A program made the position numbers and the translations under genes. 25,584 nt of DNA, from the NCBI GenBank assembly GCA_020429465.1, contig JAGQLH010000005.1, positions 1 through 25,584 on the forward strand, read 5' to 3'. This document shows, one piece after another, positions 1 through 8,381 of the stretch; position 1 is the stretch's first letter, and the number at the start of each line of letters is the position of its first letter. The notes under the pieces are model-generated. The model saw only the letters and a list, made by a program, of their open reading frames with translations. It did no database searches and was not told where the DNA came from. The stretch is from Candidatus Dojkabacteria bacterium (GTDB lineage Bacteria > Patescibacteriota > Dojkabacteria > B142 > WJKM01).

Positions 1-354
1 GTCAATTTGTATCTTTCAATATTCCTTATAAAATTACGTGATTTACAACATATATTTGAACTATTATTCCAGCTTCTATTTTGGGTTACCCCAATTTTCT
101 ATGAATTAGGGACAGAGCCCGGACAAATTGGAGGAAGAGTAGGAAATATTATCAGTTACAACCCATTAGGAATGATGATTAGTATTGCACGTGAAGCTTT
201 AATAAATGGAAATATAGCAATTCTTTCAATTGGAAATACGAATATACACAGTGGGTGGATACTGTTAGGTGTTTTTGTTGTAGCTTTTGTGCTTATTGTA
301 ACCGGTAGAGTGTATTTCTCGACTCATGTACGTAAAATAGCAGAGTACTTCTAA
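1..354 (+). CDS. wzm: ABC-2 type polysaccharide export permease, C-terminal part (Wzm-like, 5'-truncated by window)
   Basis: The reading frame is open from base 1, so the gene starts outside the window; 117 codons remain. The visible part has a hydrophobic helix pair followed by the loop WVTPIFYELG, a segment with YNPLGMMI and a final membrane helix (VFVVAFVLIVTGRVYF) ending in a short basic cytoplasmic tail. The 'TPIFY' and 'NP' motifs in this order are typical of the last third of ABC-2 permeases that export O-antigen, teichoic acid or S-layer glycans. The Wzt-like ATPase at 1521 is the obvious partner, although an MFS-like gene lies between them. The stop is at 352-354, one base before the next ATG, so the genes are co-transcribed and probably translationally coupled. 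Family membership is fairly secure; the exported polymer is unknown. Confidence 0.8.
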   Translation, partial: VNLYLSIFLIKLRDLQHIFELLFQLLFWVTPIFYELGTEPGQIGGRVGNIISYNPLGMMISIAREALINGNIAILSIGNTNIHSGWILLGVFVVAFVLIVTGRVYFSTHVRKIAEYF

Positions 355-355
355 A

Positions 356-1516
356 ATGAACCAAGAACATATTCATAAAAAAGTAAAGATTGCTCATATT
401 TTGTATGGAATGATGATGGGGCTTCTTTCAATATTTGGAATTGTTTTTTTCTATACTACCTTTGGAGAAAATTTATTCTATACATTCTCATTTTTCGGAG
501 TAATATACCTTGTATCTGCAATTTTTGATTTACTTGTTCCATTCGTAATCCCTTCTATAACCCCTAAATACGCAGGTATGCTTTCTATGGTACTTTATGC
601 AATTAGTGCATTAGCGCTTTACGGATTTTCTATTTATATTGACTCAATTTTTATACTAGTTACGTATAGCGGTACTTACGCATTAGCTAGGGCGCTCTAT
701 CAAAATGTGTTTCAAAACTATCTAATGGAGACAGCACAGGTCAAAAATTTAGGCCATGATATAGGTGGGATGTTTGCATTTATTGCATTTTCAGGAGTTC
801 TACTCCCATCCATGATAGGATATCTCTCGGACTTGTATGGTCCAATTAGTTTGGTAATACTTCTCCTTATTCTTAACATCATATGTATATTTATATATGC
901 TTCTTTACCGCATATATCATATAAAACTAAATTGAGGTTAAAAGATATTAGAAGAGATCGAACGTATAGACAATTAGGCAAGACTGCCTTTTGGGCAGGT
1001 GTATATGGTCCTGTAGCCTGGATATGGAGTATTGCACTATTTATATACCTAGGTGAACGATTAGCGTTTCTGGGAGTTTTCATTGCAGCACTGAATCTAG
1101 TTGCAAGTATTGGAGTGAAGGTTTTAGGAAATAAAATGGATAAATCAAATAAAAAAGCATTATTTGGTAAGCTCAGAATAAGTAACTCAATCGAATTATT
1201 GCTCAAAGGAATTAGTTCTATACATATAGCATTTGCCGTGATAGCTGATTTGTATGGGCGTTTAAATGATCGACTCTACGGTGTAGTTTTTAATATATTC
1301 TTTTATAGTTGGGTTGATCATCATGAGCAGAAAACAATGTTAGATGAACGAATTACATTGGGACAAGCAGTTTTTAATCTTACTGTAGGTATGACATTTT
1401 TATTCTTTGGAATTATGAGTATAATTACCACCTTAACAAATTCCTTTATACTTTTGGGATTGGTATTTTTCTTAGGATTTTTACATTTCGCATTTAGTAC
1501 ATCTAAAAAACAATAA
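356..1516 (+). CDS. MFS-like multispanning membrane protein
   Basis: A 386-residue, very hydrophobic protein with roughly 10-12 predicted membrane segments and a basic central loop around residues 190-215 (KTKLRLKDIRRDRTYR), which resembles the cytoplasmic loop between the two halves of a major facilitator transporter. A GYLSDLYGP stretch before that loop recalls the G-x-L-x-D/R-x-G loops of MFS proteins. No substrate-specific motif is recognised. It sits between the export permease and its ATPase with gaps of 1 and 4 nt, so it is expressed with them. It could move a lipid carrier, a sugar or a modifying group for the glycan pathway, or be unrelated cargo. The fold call is moderate; the function is unknown. 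Confidence 0.6.
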   Translation: MNQEHIHKKVKIAHILYGMMMGLLSIFGIVFFYTTFGENLFYTFSFFGVIYLVSAIFDLLVPFVIPSITPKYAGMLSMVLYAISALALYGFSIYIDSIFILVTYSGTYALARALYQNVFQNYLMETAQVKNLGHDIGGMFAFIAFSGVLLPSMIGYLSDLYGPISLVILLLILNIICIFIYASLPHISYKTKLRLKDIRRDRTYRQLGKTAFWAGVYGPVAWIWSIALFIYLGERLAFLGVFIAALNLVASIGVKVLGNKMDKSNKKALFGKLRISNSIELLLKGISSIHIAFAVIADLYGRLNDRLYGVVFNIFFYSWVDHHEQKTMLDERITLGQAVFNLTVGMTFLFFGIMSIITTLTNSFILLGLVFFLGFLHFAFSTSKKQ

Positions 1517-1520
1517 TCAT

Positions 1521-2675
1521 ATGTCAAAAGCAATCTCTGTCTCAAATTTAGTAAAAGAATTTTCACGTGGGCATAAATCGCCGCAGAGTCTTAAAGAGTA
1601 CTTTGTAAAACCCTTTTCAAAACAGGAAGAAGAGATGTTTAGAGCGGTTGATGATTTATCGTTTGAAGTAGAGCGAGGGGAATTTTTTGGAATAATTGGT
1701 AGAAATGGAAGTGGGAAAAGTACCCTTATGAAAATGCTGGCAGGGATTTTGGAACCTACTGAAGGAGAGGTTGAAATAAATGGGAAAATTATTCCATTTT
1801 TAGAACTTGGGGTAGGATTTAATCCTGACCTTACTGCTCGCGAAAATATCTACCTCAATGGAACAATACTTGGAATGTCCAGGGGCGAGATAGCATCTAA
1901 ATTTGATGATATTCTTGATTTTGCTGAAGTTAGAGACTTTGTAGATACACAGGTAAAAAATTTTTCTTCAGGAATGTATGTCCGTTTAGCATTTGCAATT
2001 GCAATCCAAACAGAGGCAGACATATATCTAGTTGACGAGATTCTTTCTGTAGGAGATTTTAATTTTCAGCAGAAATGTTTTGCATTGTTTAAAGAATTAA
2101 AGAAGAAGGGTAAGACAATCGTCTTTGTAAGTCATGACCTTGGGTCGGTTCGAGAATTTTGTGATCGGGTCATGTATATAAAGTATGGGAAGTTAATAAA
2201 TATTGGAAAGACGAGAGAAGTGGTAGAGGATTACGTGGTGAATGATAGAAAGGAAAAACGTAATACGAATATTGGTGGGGACTTATCGGTACAACTTTTG
2301 GATCTCGATAATAAACCGATCGAATCAATTCTAAGTGATTCACCTATTAAGGTACGGATCTCATACAAACTAAAACCTGAGGCATTAGGAGATGATCTTG
2401 TTGCTGGATTTTCGATTTGGAAGGATGAAGATCTATACGTTTTCGGTACAAACTCTGAAATAGAAAACGTTAAGATAAATTTTAAAGAAGAAGGGACGGT
2501 AGATTTTGTAATTAAAAACTACCCATTTCTTCATGGGCATTATGATTTCTCAGCGGCAATTCATAATATTGAAGGAGAAAATTATGTTTGGAAAGAAAAA
2601 GCTGCAAAGATAGCAGTTGTAAGAAATCATGTGCATGATGGACTTGTAAACATGGAAATCGAAATACCCCATTAG
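1521..2675 (+). CDS. wzt: Polysaccharide export ABC transporter ATPase with C-terminal glycan-recognition domain (Wzt-like)
   Basis: 384 residues in two domains. Residues 1-240 form an ABC ATPase: Walker A GRNGSGKST at about 60-68, signature FSSGM at about 148-152, Walker B IYLVDE at about 168-173 and switch His at about 205 in VSHD. The long region before Walker A (HKSPQSLKEYFVKPF) is typical of the Wzt/TagH polysaccharide-export subfamily. Residues of about 255-384 are a beta-rich domain (VQLLDLDNKPIES, GHYDFSAAIHN, HDGLVNMEIE) matching the Wzt C-terminal domain, which in known systems recognises the modified non-reducing end of the polymer before export. It pairs with the permease ending at 354. 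The methyltransferase just downstream could make the cap that this domain reads. Start ATG lies 4 nt after the preceding stop. Confidence 0.92.
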   Translation: MSKAISVSNLVKEFSRGHKSPQSLKEYFVKPFSKQEEEMFRAVDDLSFEVERGEFFGIIGRNGSGKSTLMKMLAGILEPTEGEVEINGKIIPFLELGVGFNPDLTARENIYLNGTILGMSRGEIASKFDDILDFAEVRDFVDTQVKNFSSGMYVRLAFAIAIQTEADIYLVDEILSVGDFNFQQKCFALFKELKKKGKTIVFVSHDLGSVREFCDRVMYIKYGKLINIGKTREVVEDYVVNDRKEKRNTNIGGDLSVQLLDLDNKPIESILSDSPIKVRISYKLKPEALGDDLVAGFSIWKDEDLYVFGTNSEIENVKINFKEEGTVDFVIKNYPFLHGHYDFSAAIHNIEGENYVWKEKAAKIAVVRNHVHDGLVNMEIEIPH

Positions 2676-2723
2676 GATACATAGAATTACGCTAATTTTA
2701 TATTATATAACTACCGATTCATT

Positions 2724-2789
2724 ATGACTCACGAAGATGTCGACATCAAAAAAATAATGATGGAAATTTAAGGAGAGGTTGCGAAGAAA
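2724..2789 (+). other. Probable former N-terminal extension of the methyltransferase, cut by in-frame TAA
   Basis: An ATG at 2724 opens a frame coding MTHEDVDIKKIMMEI, stopped by TAA at 2769-2771. The six codons after the stop (GEVAKK) run in frame straight into the methyltransferase ATG at 2790. The combined peptide, with the stop read as one residue, has the D-x-D/E-x-(I/L)-(M/L)-x-x-I-x-x-x-V-x-(K/R)-(K/R) pattern that I recall at the start of many glycan-cluster SAM methyltransferases. This suggests a nonsense change (for example AAA to TAA) in a genuine 5' coding end, a sequencing error, or a short leader peptide with re-initiation at 2790. Confidence 0.5.
2771..2778 (+). promoter_or_regulatory. 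Shine-Dalgarno sequence for internal start at 2790
   Basis: AGGAGAGG begins on the last base of the TAA stop and ends 11 nt before the ATG at 2790. It is one of the few strong ribosome-binding sites in the window and decides the start used for the methyltransferase below. It would allow re-initiation after the upstream stop. Confidence 0.55.
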
Positions 2790-3659
2790 ATGAAGAATCC
2801 TGAGTATGAAAAAGATATTCGTAGACTGGAAAAAATGTCTATCTCAAAAAATGTTGATGTGAATGTGTATGATTTATTCTCTCTTACATTTTTAGAAAAA
2901 AAGATGACAATACCTCGAAGTACACGAGGGGGGTTTGTTTCTAAGGTAATGAATATGTTTTTTGTGAAGCTTTACTATGTTGTATTTAAGATGTTTGAAC
3001 CAGTACTTAATACTCAAGAACGATTTAATCGCTCAATTCTCCAGGAACTTGTTAAAGTTAAAGAAGAATTAGGGATAAAAAATACCGAGCAGTTTCCTTA
3101 TGCAGATTTCCAAGAAAAATTTTGGCCACCAGAAGCTGAGGTCCGGAAGAATTTTGATAAGTTTAGTCAATTTATAGCAGGTAAAAAAAGGATTGTAGAC
3201 CTCTGGTCGGGGAAAGGTGAATTTCTTCGATTTGCTAAAGAACAAGGAGTTAAGGAAATTTATGGATTTGAAGAAGATGGAAATTTACTTACCTATGCAG
3301 ATACCGATGCATTTGAGATTGAACATAAAGATATTATAGATTCGCTTACTGACCATAACCTTAAGGAATTCGATGTTGTTACAATGCTGGATGTAGCAGA
3401 ATACGTACCACTTAATTACTTAGTTACAGTAATTAGAGAGGTTAAACGTGTACTTAAAGAAGACGGATATTTTATTGTTCGTACCTATAATCCAGAAGTG
3501 GTAGAAAATATCACTCATAATTTTGATCCTAAATTTAATAAGTACCTACATAAAACGTTGTTGAGATTCCTCCTTGAATATTTTGGTTTTATAAATATCC
3601 AGGAGATTACCTTAGATGATGAACCAAATAAATATGCTATCTCTGCTCAAAAACCATAA
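2790..3659 (+). CDS. Class I SAM-dependent methyltransferase of glycan clusters
   Basis: 289 residues from the ATG used here. Residues 1-100 are an N-terminal region with a hydrophobic helix near 50-70 (MFFVKLYYVVFKMF), which may contact the membrane. The Rossmann methyltransferase domain follows: motif I RIVDLWSGKGEF near 135-146, an acidic residue after the second strand (YGFEED), motif post-II FDVVTMLDVAEYV and VKRVLKEDGYFIV near 215-235. The usual motif I in this family is D-L-G-C-G-x-G-E-F, so Trp-Ser replaces Gly-Cys here. Placed directly after a Wzt with a glycan-recognition domain, it is a candidate for methylating or capping the exported polymer, as in E. coli WbdD or the methyltransferase part of Geobacillus WsaE; this role is inferred. 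A reading frame with an in-frame stop extends upstream to 2724. Its 3' end overlaps the next gene by 44 nt. Confidence 0.75.
   Translation: MKNPEYEKDIRRLEKMSISKNVDVNVYDLFSLTFLEKKMTIPRSTRGGFVSKVMNMFFVKLYYVVFKMFEPVLNTQERFNRSILQELVKVKEELGIKNTEQFPYADFQEKFWPPEAEVRKNFDKFSQFIAGKKRIVDLWSGKGEFLRFAKEQGVKEIYGFEEDGNLLTYADTDAFEIEHKDIIDSLTDHNLKEFDVVTMLDVAEYVPLNYLVTVIREVKRVLKEDGYFIVRTYNPEVVENITHNFDPKFNKYLHKTLLRFLLEYFGFINIQEITLDDEPNKYAISAQKP
3601..3605 (+). promoter_or_regulatory. Shine-Dalgarno sequence for the overlapping GT4 gene
   Basis: AGGAG inside the end of the methyltransferase gene, 10 nt before ATGATG at 3616. It supports the upstream, overlapping start for the glycosyltransferase rather than the later ATG at 3634. 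Confidence 0.6.
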
Positions 3660-4722
3660 GAAAATTCTTCAAATTCTTCCAAGCTTTGCTGAGCATGATG
3701 CAGTAAGTAATCAGGTAGTCAGCATGAATAAGGTCTTGGAAGCTAATGGATACAAAACTAAAATTTATAGTAATCATTTCCCCAAAAAATATAAGGGGGT
3801 AATAGGAGAACCAAAGTTTCTTAAAGAACGACAATTTGATTTGGCTATTTATCATCACTCAATAGGTGATCCTGTAGTCGATATTGTAAAACATCTTTCT
3901 ATCCCTGTTCTTTTGTATTATCACAACATTACACCACCAGATTACTATGCTGTATATAATCAAAGAATCTACGAACTACTAAATCAAGGATTGAAGCAGT
4001 TAGATGATTTAACGGGGCACGTGGAAGTAGCAATTGCAGCGTCAGAGTTTAATTCACAGCAGCTTTCTGAATTTGGTTTTGATAACACAAAGGTTTTACC
4101 AATATTTTTCGAACCAAAACGATTGAATAAGATTACCGCTGATCATAAGACTGCGTCATTTTTAGATAATAATAATGTTACAAATATCCTTTTTGTAGGA
4201 AGGTTTTCCCCAAACAAAGTACATAAGGATATGATTAAGGCATTTTATCTCTATCGAAAATATTACAATTCAATGGCTCGACTTAACCTCGTGGGGAGTT
4301 ACGTTGAAATGAATAGTTACTTAGCAGAAATTACCGAACTTATAGAAGCATTAGAGCTAGAAAGCTCGGTACACGTGCCTGGTCTTGTAACCGACGAAGA
4401 GTGGAAAGCATATTATGAGAATTCAGATGTATTCTTGTCGTTGAGTGAGCATGAAGGTTTTTTTGTTCCAGCACTAGAAGCAAATTATTTTGAACTTCCA
4501 ATAATTGCCTATGATGCAGGAGCTGTTGCTTCAACCGCAGGGGGAAGCGCAGTATTGCTTGATAATAAAGAACCAGCGATAGTGGCAGAAACAATTCACA
4601 AGATGGTTTCAGATCAAAAACTTCGATCAGACTTAATTGAAAAGGGAAGGAATAATTATGTGCGATTTGATGCAGATCATCTTGGACCTAAACTTCTCGA
4701 AATCGTAAAACAATACGTGTAA
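3616..4722 (+). CDS. GT4 family glycosyltransferase
   Basis: 368 residues, a GT-B fold retaining glycosyltransferase that transfers a sugar from a nucleotide donor to a growing lipid-linked glycan at the cytoplasmic membrane face. The N-terminal half has KILQILPSF and the acceptor-side pattern HDAVSNQVVSMNKVLEANG. The C-terminal half has the donor-binding start ILFVGRFSPNKVHKDMIKAF and the E-x7-E signature HEGFFVPALEA near residues 280-290. It overlaps the methyltransferase by 44 nt and shares TAATG with the next GT4 gene, so translation is tightly coupled. Donor sugar and linkage cannot be read from the sequence. Confidence 0.88.
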   Translation: MMNQINMLSLLKNHKKILQILPSFAEHDAVSNQVVSMNKVLEANGYKTKIYSNHFPKKYKGVIGEPKFLKERQFDLAIYHHSIGDPVVDIVKHLSIPVLLYYHNITPPDYYAVYNQRIYELLNQGLKQLDDLTGHVEVAIAASEFNSQQLSEFGFDNTKVLPIFFEPKRLNKITADHKTASFLDNNNVTNILFVGRFSPNKVHKDMIKAFYLYRKYYNSMARLNLVGSYVEMNSYLAEITELIEALELESSVHVPGLVTDEEWKAYYENSDVFLSLSEHEGFFVPALEANYFELPIIAYDAGAVASTAGGSAVLLDNKEPAIVAETIHKMVSDQKLRSDLIEKGRNNYVRFDADHLGPKLLEIVKQYV

Positions 4723-5900
4723 TGTCAACTATGAAAGAAAAAATTCTATTTGTGATCCCACGGTATGGGAAGACTATGCACGGTGGTGCAGAATGGCATT
4801 GCAGACAGATCGCAGAGCATGTCACTGAACAATATGATGTAGAGGTAGCTACCACGAAAGCAGTTGATTACACTACCTGGAGGAATGATTTTAAAGATGA
4901 TACAGAAGAGCTCAATGGGGTTCTTATTCGCCGATTTAGAAATGATAGAGAACGTGCAAAAGATCATGCTCATACAGAAGCAAATCTTCGAGCAAATGTG
5001 CAAGATATTGGTCTTAATTTAAAGTGGATATTCGACCAAGGTCCACTTTCTACCGAATTGGTAGAGTTCCTTAAAAATAGTCATCAGAACTATAAAAAAA
5101 TAGTAGTATTCCAATATCTCTATACGCTTAATTATATGGCTATCCGAGCACTTCCGGCTGAAAAACTTATATTTGTGCCGCTAGCTCATGATGAACCCCA
5201 AGTGCGGTATCCAATATTTCGTGAGTCATTTAGGAAACCTGCAAAAATAGTATACAACTCAGAAGTGGAGTACAATCTTGTTAAACAAGTACATCATGTT
5301 CAGGAAAAGGATGGAGTAGTCGCTGGGGTGGGAATCGAAGCTCCAAAACGAGAGAGTGTTGATGTGGAAGCATTTAAGAAAAAATTCGGTGTTAATAATT
5401 ATTTGGTTTTCATCGGCCGTATAGATCCTGCAAAACGAGTAGATGTATTAATTCAAGATTTTAAACTGTATAAGAAAAACTACCCTTCAGATTTAAAGCT
5501 TGTGTTGGTTGGTAAACAGGTAAAGGAAATGAAAAAGCATCCGGATGTAGTTGAAACTGGATTTGTATCAGAAGAAGAAAAGTATGCTGCCCTAGCCGGG
5601 GCTTTAGCACTTGTAAATCCTTCCCCGTACGAAAGTCTTTCACTCATAGTTCTTGAATCATTCTTTATGCACAGACCCGTTATTGTGAATGCATATTGTG
5701 ATGTTTTGAAATACCATTGTATAAAAAGTAACGGAGGACTGTGGTATGAGACTCATTTAGAATTTGATGAAGTAGTGAATTATATGCTTAAGAATCCTAG
5801 CGTTTCCGATAAGATGGGGGAAAATGGATATGTGTACGCACAAGAGCACTATAATTGGGATGTAGTTCTGGAGAAATGGTTTAAAGTGCTCGAATCATAG
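4722..5900 (+). CDS. GT4 family glycosyltransferase
   Basis: 392 residues. The N-terminus KILFVIPRYGKTMHGGAEWHC contains the Gly-Gly-Ala-Glu loop common in GT4 enzymes. The C-terminal half has YLVFIGRIDPAKRVDVLIQ near residue 230 and the E-x7-E motif SPYESLSLIVLESF near 305-318, which binds the nucleotide-sugar donor. The start codon overlaps the preceding stop by one base (TAATG). It is the last gene of the glycan-assembly run that begins with the ABC permease. A clear promoter-like element follows before the next gene, so the operon probably ends here. Donor and acceptor are unknown. Confidence 0.88.
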   Translation: MSTMKEKILFVIPRYGKTMHGGAEWHCRQIAEHVTEQYDVEVATTKAVDYTTWRNDFKDDTEELNGVLIRRFRNDRERAKDHAHTEANLRANVQDIGLNLKWIFDQGPLSTELVEFLKNSHQNYKKIVVFQYLYTLNYMAIRALPAEKLIFVPLAHDEPQVRYPIFRESFRKPAKIVYNSEVEYNLVKQVHHVQEKDGVVAGVGIEAPKRESVDVEAFKKKFGVNNYLVFIGRIDPAKRVDVLIQDFKLYKKNYPSDLKLVLVGKQVKEMKKHPDVVETGFVSEEEKYAALAGALALVNPSPYESLSLIVLESFFMHRPVIVNAYCDVLKYHCIKSNGGLWYETHLEFDEVVNYMLKNPSVSDKMGENGYVYAQEHYNWDVVLEKWFKVLES

Positions 5901-5907
5901 ATGTGCA

Positions 5908-5916
5908 TGGTATAAT
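5908..5916 (+). promoter_or_regulatory. Candidate extended -10 promoter for the DUF5667-like gene
   Basis: TGGTATAAT matches the extended -10 consensus TGNTATAAT exactly. No good -35 hexamer is seen, which extended -10 promoters tolerate. The ATG at 5950 would lie about 27 nt after the expected transcription start, with no Shine-Dalgarno sequence in the short AT-rich leader. Confidence 0.5.
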
Positions 5917-5949
5917 TCAAACACTTATTTTCATAATATTTCTGTAATA

Positions 5950-6828
5950 ATGGGGCAAAAAAGTAAATCATCTTTACCAATGAGCAATACTCTTAAATTT
6001 GTACTTTCAGGTGCAGGCTTGGTACTTATCTTAGGACTTATTATTGGTGCTAATGCAGACCCAAGGAATCCACTTTATATTTTTGACAGAGGTTTAGAGT
6101 CTATTCAAGGGGTGATTCGCGTTACTCCAGCACAACAAGCTGAATTCCAATTAGATTTAGCTCGTGAACGTCTTGATGAGCTTCAGCATGTTAATAGTAA
6201 TAGTACACGAGTAGAGCGAATTCTTAATGATTATGATCAAAACTTAGAGCAAACACGAGAAATTGTAAGCGATGTTTTGGATTCAGGTGACTATAATGCT
6301 GACCTATGGGCGTCACTTATTCAGCGTTTTATTGAAGTAGATATAGAAACATTGAGAAGGAAAATTGAAGTACAAGCAGATACGGCTAAAGCAAATGATT
6401 ATGAGGATATTGGTTTGCGGGTTCGACAATCTCGTACAAGAACAAATCAACTTGTTGATGATTTATTTGAACTAGGAGTTACCTCAATTGATTCGAATGA
6501 TGAATTTAATTCGTTTGCACGAAATAGACTTAGAGGAATGGTAAATATTATAAACACTTACCTAGACTACGGAGTTGAAGATGTTTCCCTTATAACTCCT
6601 CAAGCAACCGAAGAAGAGAAACAAAGAATGAATGAAATCATTAATGCAGCACAAGAAGAGTATTTTTATGTACGTGATAACATTGGTAGTGATTCAAATA
6701 AGGATATTTATGAATCTATTGTAAGGGCAGATACGCTTCTTAATGAAGACCTCACTAATATTCTTGTAGATATTTCTGAAAGAAACACGCTTTCAGATGA
6801 AGAAATAGAACAATTAATTGAAGAATAG
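5950..6828 (+). CDS. Membrane-anchored DUF5667-like helical protein
   Basis: 292 residues: a short basic N-terminus, one membrane segment at about 16-36 (FVLSGAGLVLILGLIIGANA) and a long acidic, helical extracytoplasmic part. The start of that part, PRNPLYIFDRGLESIQ followed by AEFQLDLARERLDEL, fits the DUF5667 pattern (NPLYPLKR-x-x-E followed by A-x-x-x-L-x-x-A-x-x-R-L-x-E-L) common in actinobacterial and Patescibacteria membrane proteins of unknown role. The rest is charged and probably coiled-coil-like. A second Met at 5983 would still leave the membrane segment intact. The 3' end overlaps the convergent SLH gene by 15 nt. The family call is moderate and no biochemical function is known to me. 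Confidence 0.6.
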   Translation: MGQKSKSSLPMSNTLKFVLSGAGLVLILGLIIGANADPRNPLYIFDRGLESIQGVIRVTPAQQAEFQLDLARERLDELQHVNSNSTRVERILNDYDQNLEQTREIVSDVLDSGDYNADLWASLIQRFIEVDIETLRRKIEVQADTAKANDYEDIGLRVRQSRTRTNQLVDDLFELGVTSIDSNDEFNSFARNRLRGMVNIINTYLDYGVEDVSLITPQATEEEKQRMNEIINAAQEEYFYVRDNIGSDSNKDIYESIVRADTLLNEDLTNILVDISERNTLSDEEIEQLIEE

Positions 6829-8262
6829 TTCATTATCAATTGTTTCAACAACTTCTGAGTATGACCATGGACTGATAATAGCATTTGTAGTTGTTGGTAG
6901 GTCTTCCTCTAGATCTTCTTGGTTCTCATAATCAGTATCCACAATCTGATAAGGCAAAAATGTGTAACTTGCTAATCTATACTGATATTTAGTTTTATCC
7001 TTCCTATCAAAGTGTGGAGTGTTATAGAGTTCATGTTCTTCTGCGGGTACTAGGCCATATTCAATCGCTTCACCTTCGTCGTTTGGAGTATCAACATTAA
7101 GATCAAAAATCTGGCCAGACCCTCCATTATCTGTTGTGAGGGTTGCTATTCCATATTTATAACCAGGAATTCTACTTGTCGCATAAAATGAGTGAATATC
7201 TTCTGGCTCGGATGATGTAGAAACAATACCACTAGTATTAACCAAATTGGTTAATGCAGTAATTACATCATCTCTTGTGTCTCCTGATAACACCGTATAG
7301 GTGAATTCTTGTCCAGAAACTAAAACGGTATACTCATCAGTAGGTTCTATATCTCCAAATACGGATAAGAGGTTTTTTTTAGCAGTAGGAAAGAGTCCAA
7401 CATCTTGTTCTAATCGTTCCCATTCAATAGATTTAGGAACTTTCCACTCAATTATGTAGCCATCAGCATACTCATTCTCACGTTTCCATCTTGTAAGTAC
7501 TGCATCAGTTACAACTACAGGGGCTTCAAAGCTTTTATTATTTGAAGGCAGTGCGAAATTTCCATCCCAACCATCAACAGAAATATGTGGTAAGGAATCT
7601 GTAGTCTTTGGAATAAGTGCCCCAAGAGCAAATGTCCATTGCGTTATTTCAGCTCTTGTAGCATTAGCATCAGGGAGAAGTAATTCATTTTCATATGAAA
7701 AAGGAGAAAGAAATCCATCTGGTAAGTTGTACTCAGTAATTGCACAAATATAGGGAATAAATGGTGTACTTGAAATATCACTAAAATCAGTGCATCCTGC
7801 TACATCAGGAAGTACAGTTGAATCAAAGTAACGTGTAGCATTAACAATCATTTTAAGTGCTTCTCCTCGAGAAACTGGTTCTTCTGCTTTAAATAGTCCA
7901 TCTGAATAACCATCAACTACGCCAGCATCTGCTAGTTGTTGAATATAAGTGAAAAATATATGATCCGTAGATATATCAGGGAATTGTGGTTGAGATGTTG
8001 ATTCCGGGAGGGAGAATACGTTTACAATAATTTTCGAAAATTCTCCTCGAGTAATGGTATTTTCTGGTCGGAATAACCCATCTGTATATCCGTCTATATA
8101 GCCAAGCTTATAGAGCATTCCTATTTCATACTCAAATATATGATCTTGGATATCAGGGAAGGGGACTATTGACCGATAATCTGCATATGCGGGAGCTATG
8201 AGTGTAAAGAAAAAAAGAGGAAAAAAAAGAAATGTCGATAGGTGATTTTTAATGGTATTCAT
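6814..8262 (-). CDS. Secreted protein with three SLH domains and S-layer-paralogous C-terminus
   Basis: 482 residues. A signal peptide (residues 1-27) ends APAYA before D28. Three SLH repeats follow at about 34-86, 93-145 and 157-212, with the Arg of the binding motif kept in each (ITRGE, VSRGE, ATRAE). SLH repeats hold proteins to pyruvylated wall polysaccharide. The C-terminal 270 residues have an FN3-like start (DGYIIEWKV), a small beta insert (GQEFTYTVLSGDTRDDVITAL) and an end (YQYRLASYTFLPYQIVDTDY). All three have counterparts in the large S-layer protein next door, so the two genes look like paralogues. The protein lacks the large N-terminal domain of that neighbour. It has its own start 195 nt downstream of the S-layer gene's end, separated from it by a terminator. 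It overlaps the convergent DUF5667-like gene by 15 nt. Confidence 0.9.
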   Translation of the reverse strand: MNTIKNHLSTFLFFPLFFFTLIAPAYADYRSIVPFPDIQDHIFEYEIGMLYKLGYIDGYTDGLFRPENTITRGEFSKIIVNVFSLPESTSQPQFPDISTDHIFFTYIQQLADAGVVDGYSDGLFKAEEPVSRGEALKMIVNATRYFDSTVLPDVAGCTDFSDISSTPFIPYICAITEYNLPDGFLSPFSYENELLLPDANATRAEITQWTFALGALIPKTTDSLPHISVDGWDGNFALPSNNKSFEAPVVVTDAVLTRWKRENEYADGYIIEWKVPKSIEWERLEQDVGLFPTAKKNLLSVFGDIEPTDEYTVLVSGQEFTYTVLSGDTRDDVITALTNLVNTSGIVSTSSEPEDIHSFYATSRIPGYKYGIATLTTDNGGSGQIFDLNVDTPNDEGEAIEYGLVPAEEHELYNTPHFDRKDKTKYQYRLASYTFLPYQIVDTDYENQEDLEEDLPTTTNAIISPWSYSEVVETIDNELFFN

Positions 8263-8276
8263 GTGTGTATTGTTTC

Positions 8277-8296
8277 ATCCCTGCAGAAACAGGGAT
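8277..8296 (-). other. Small hairpin in the leader of the 482-residue SLH gene
   Basis: ATCCCTG and CAGGGAT form a perfect 7-bp stem with a 6-nt loop, 14 nt upstream of the start codon at 8262. No Shine-Dalgarno sequence lies between the hairpin and the ATG. It may affect translation or stability; no known riboswitch is recognised. Confidence 0.4.
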
Positions 8297-8381
8297 CTTC
8301 TTACTTAAAAACTATGAGACCCATGCCTTGGCAGGGGGGACATACTAGGTTCCACATCATTGTACCGTACCCAGTAGGCGT

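Noticed and set aside
718..1206. Minus-strand frame of 162 codons
   Set aside because: It lies wholly inside the MFS-like gene, shows no recognisable domain and has no start signal; it is an antisense shadow.
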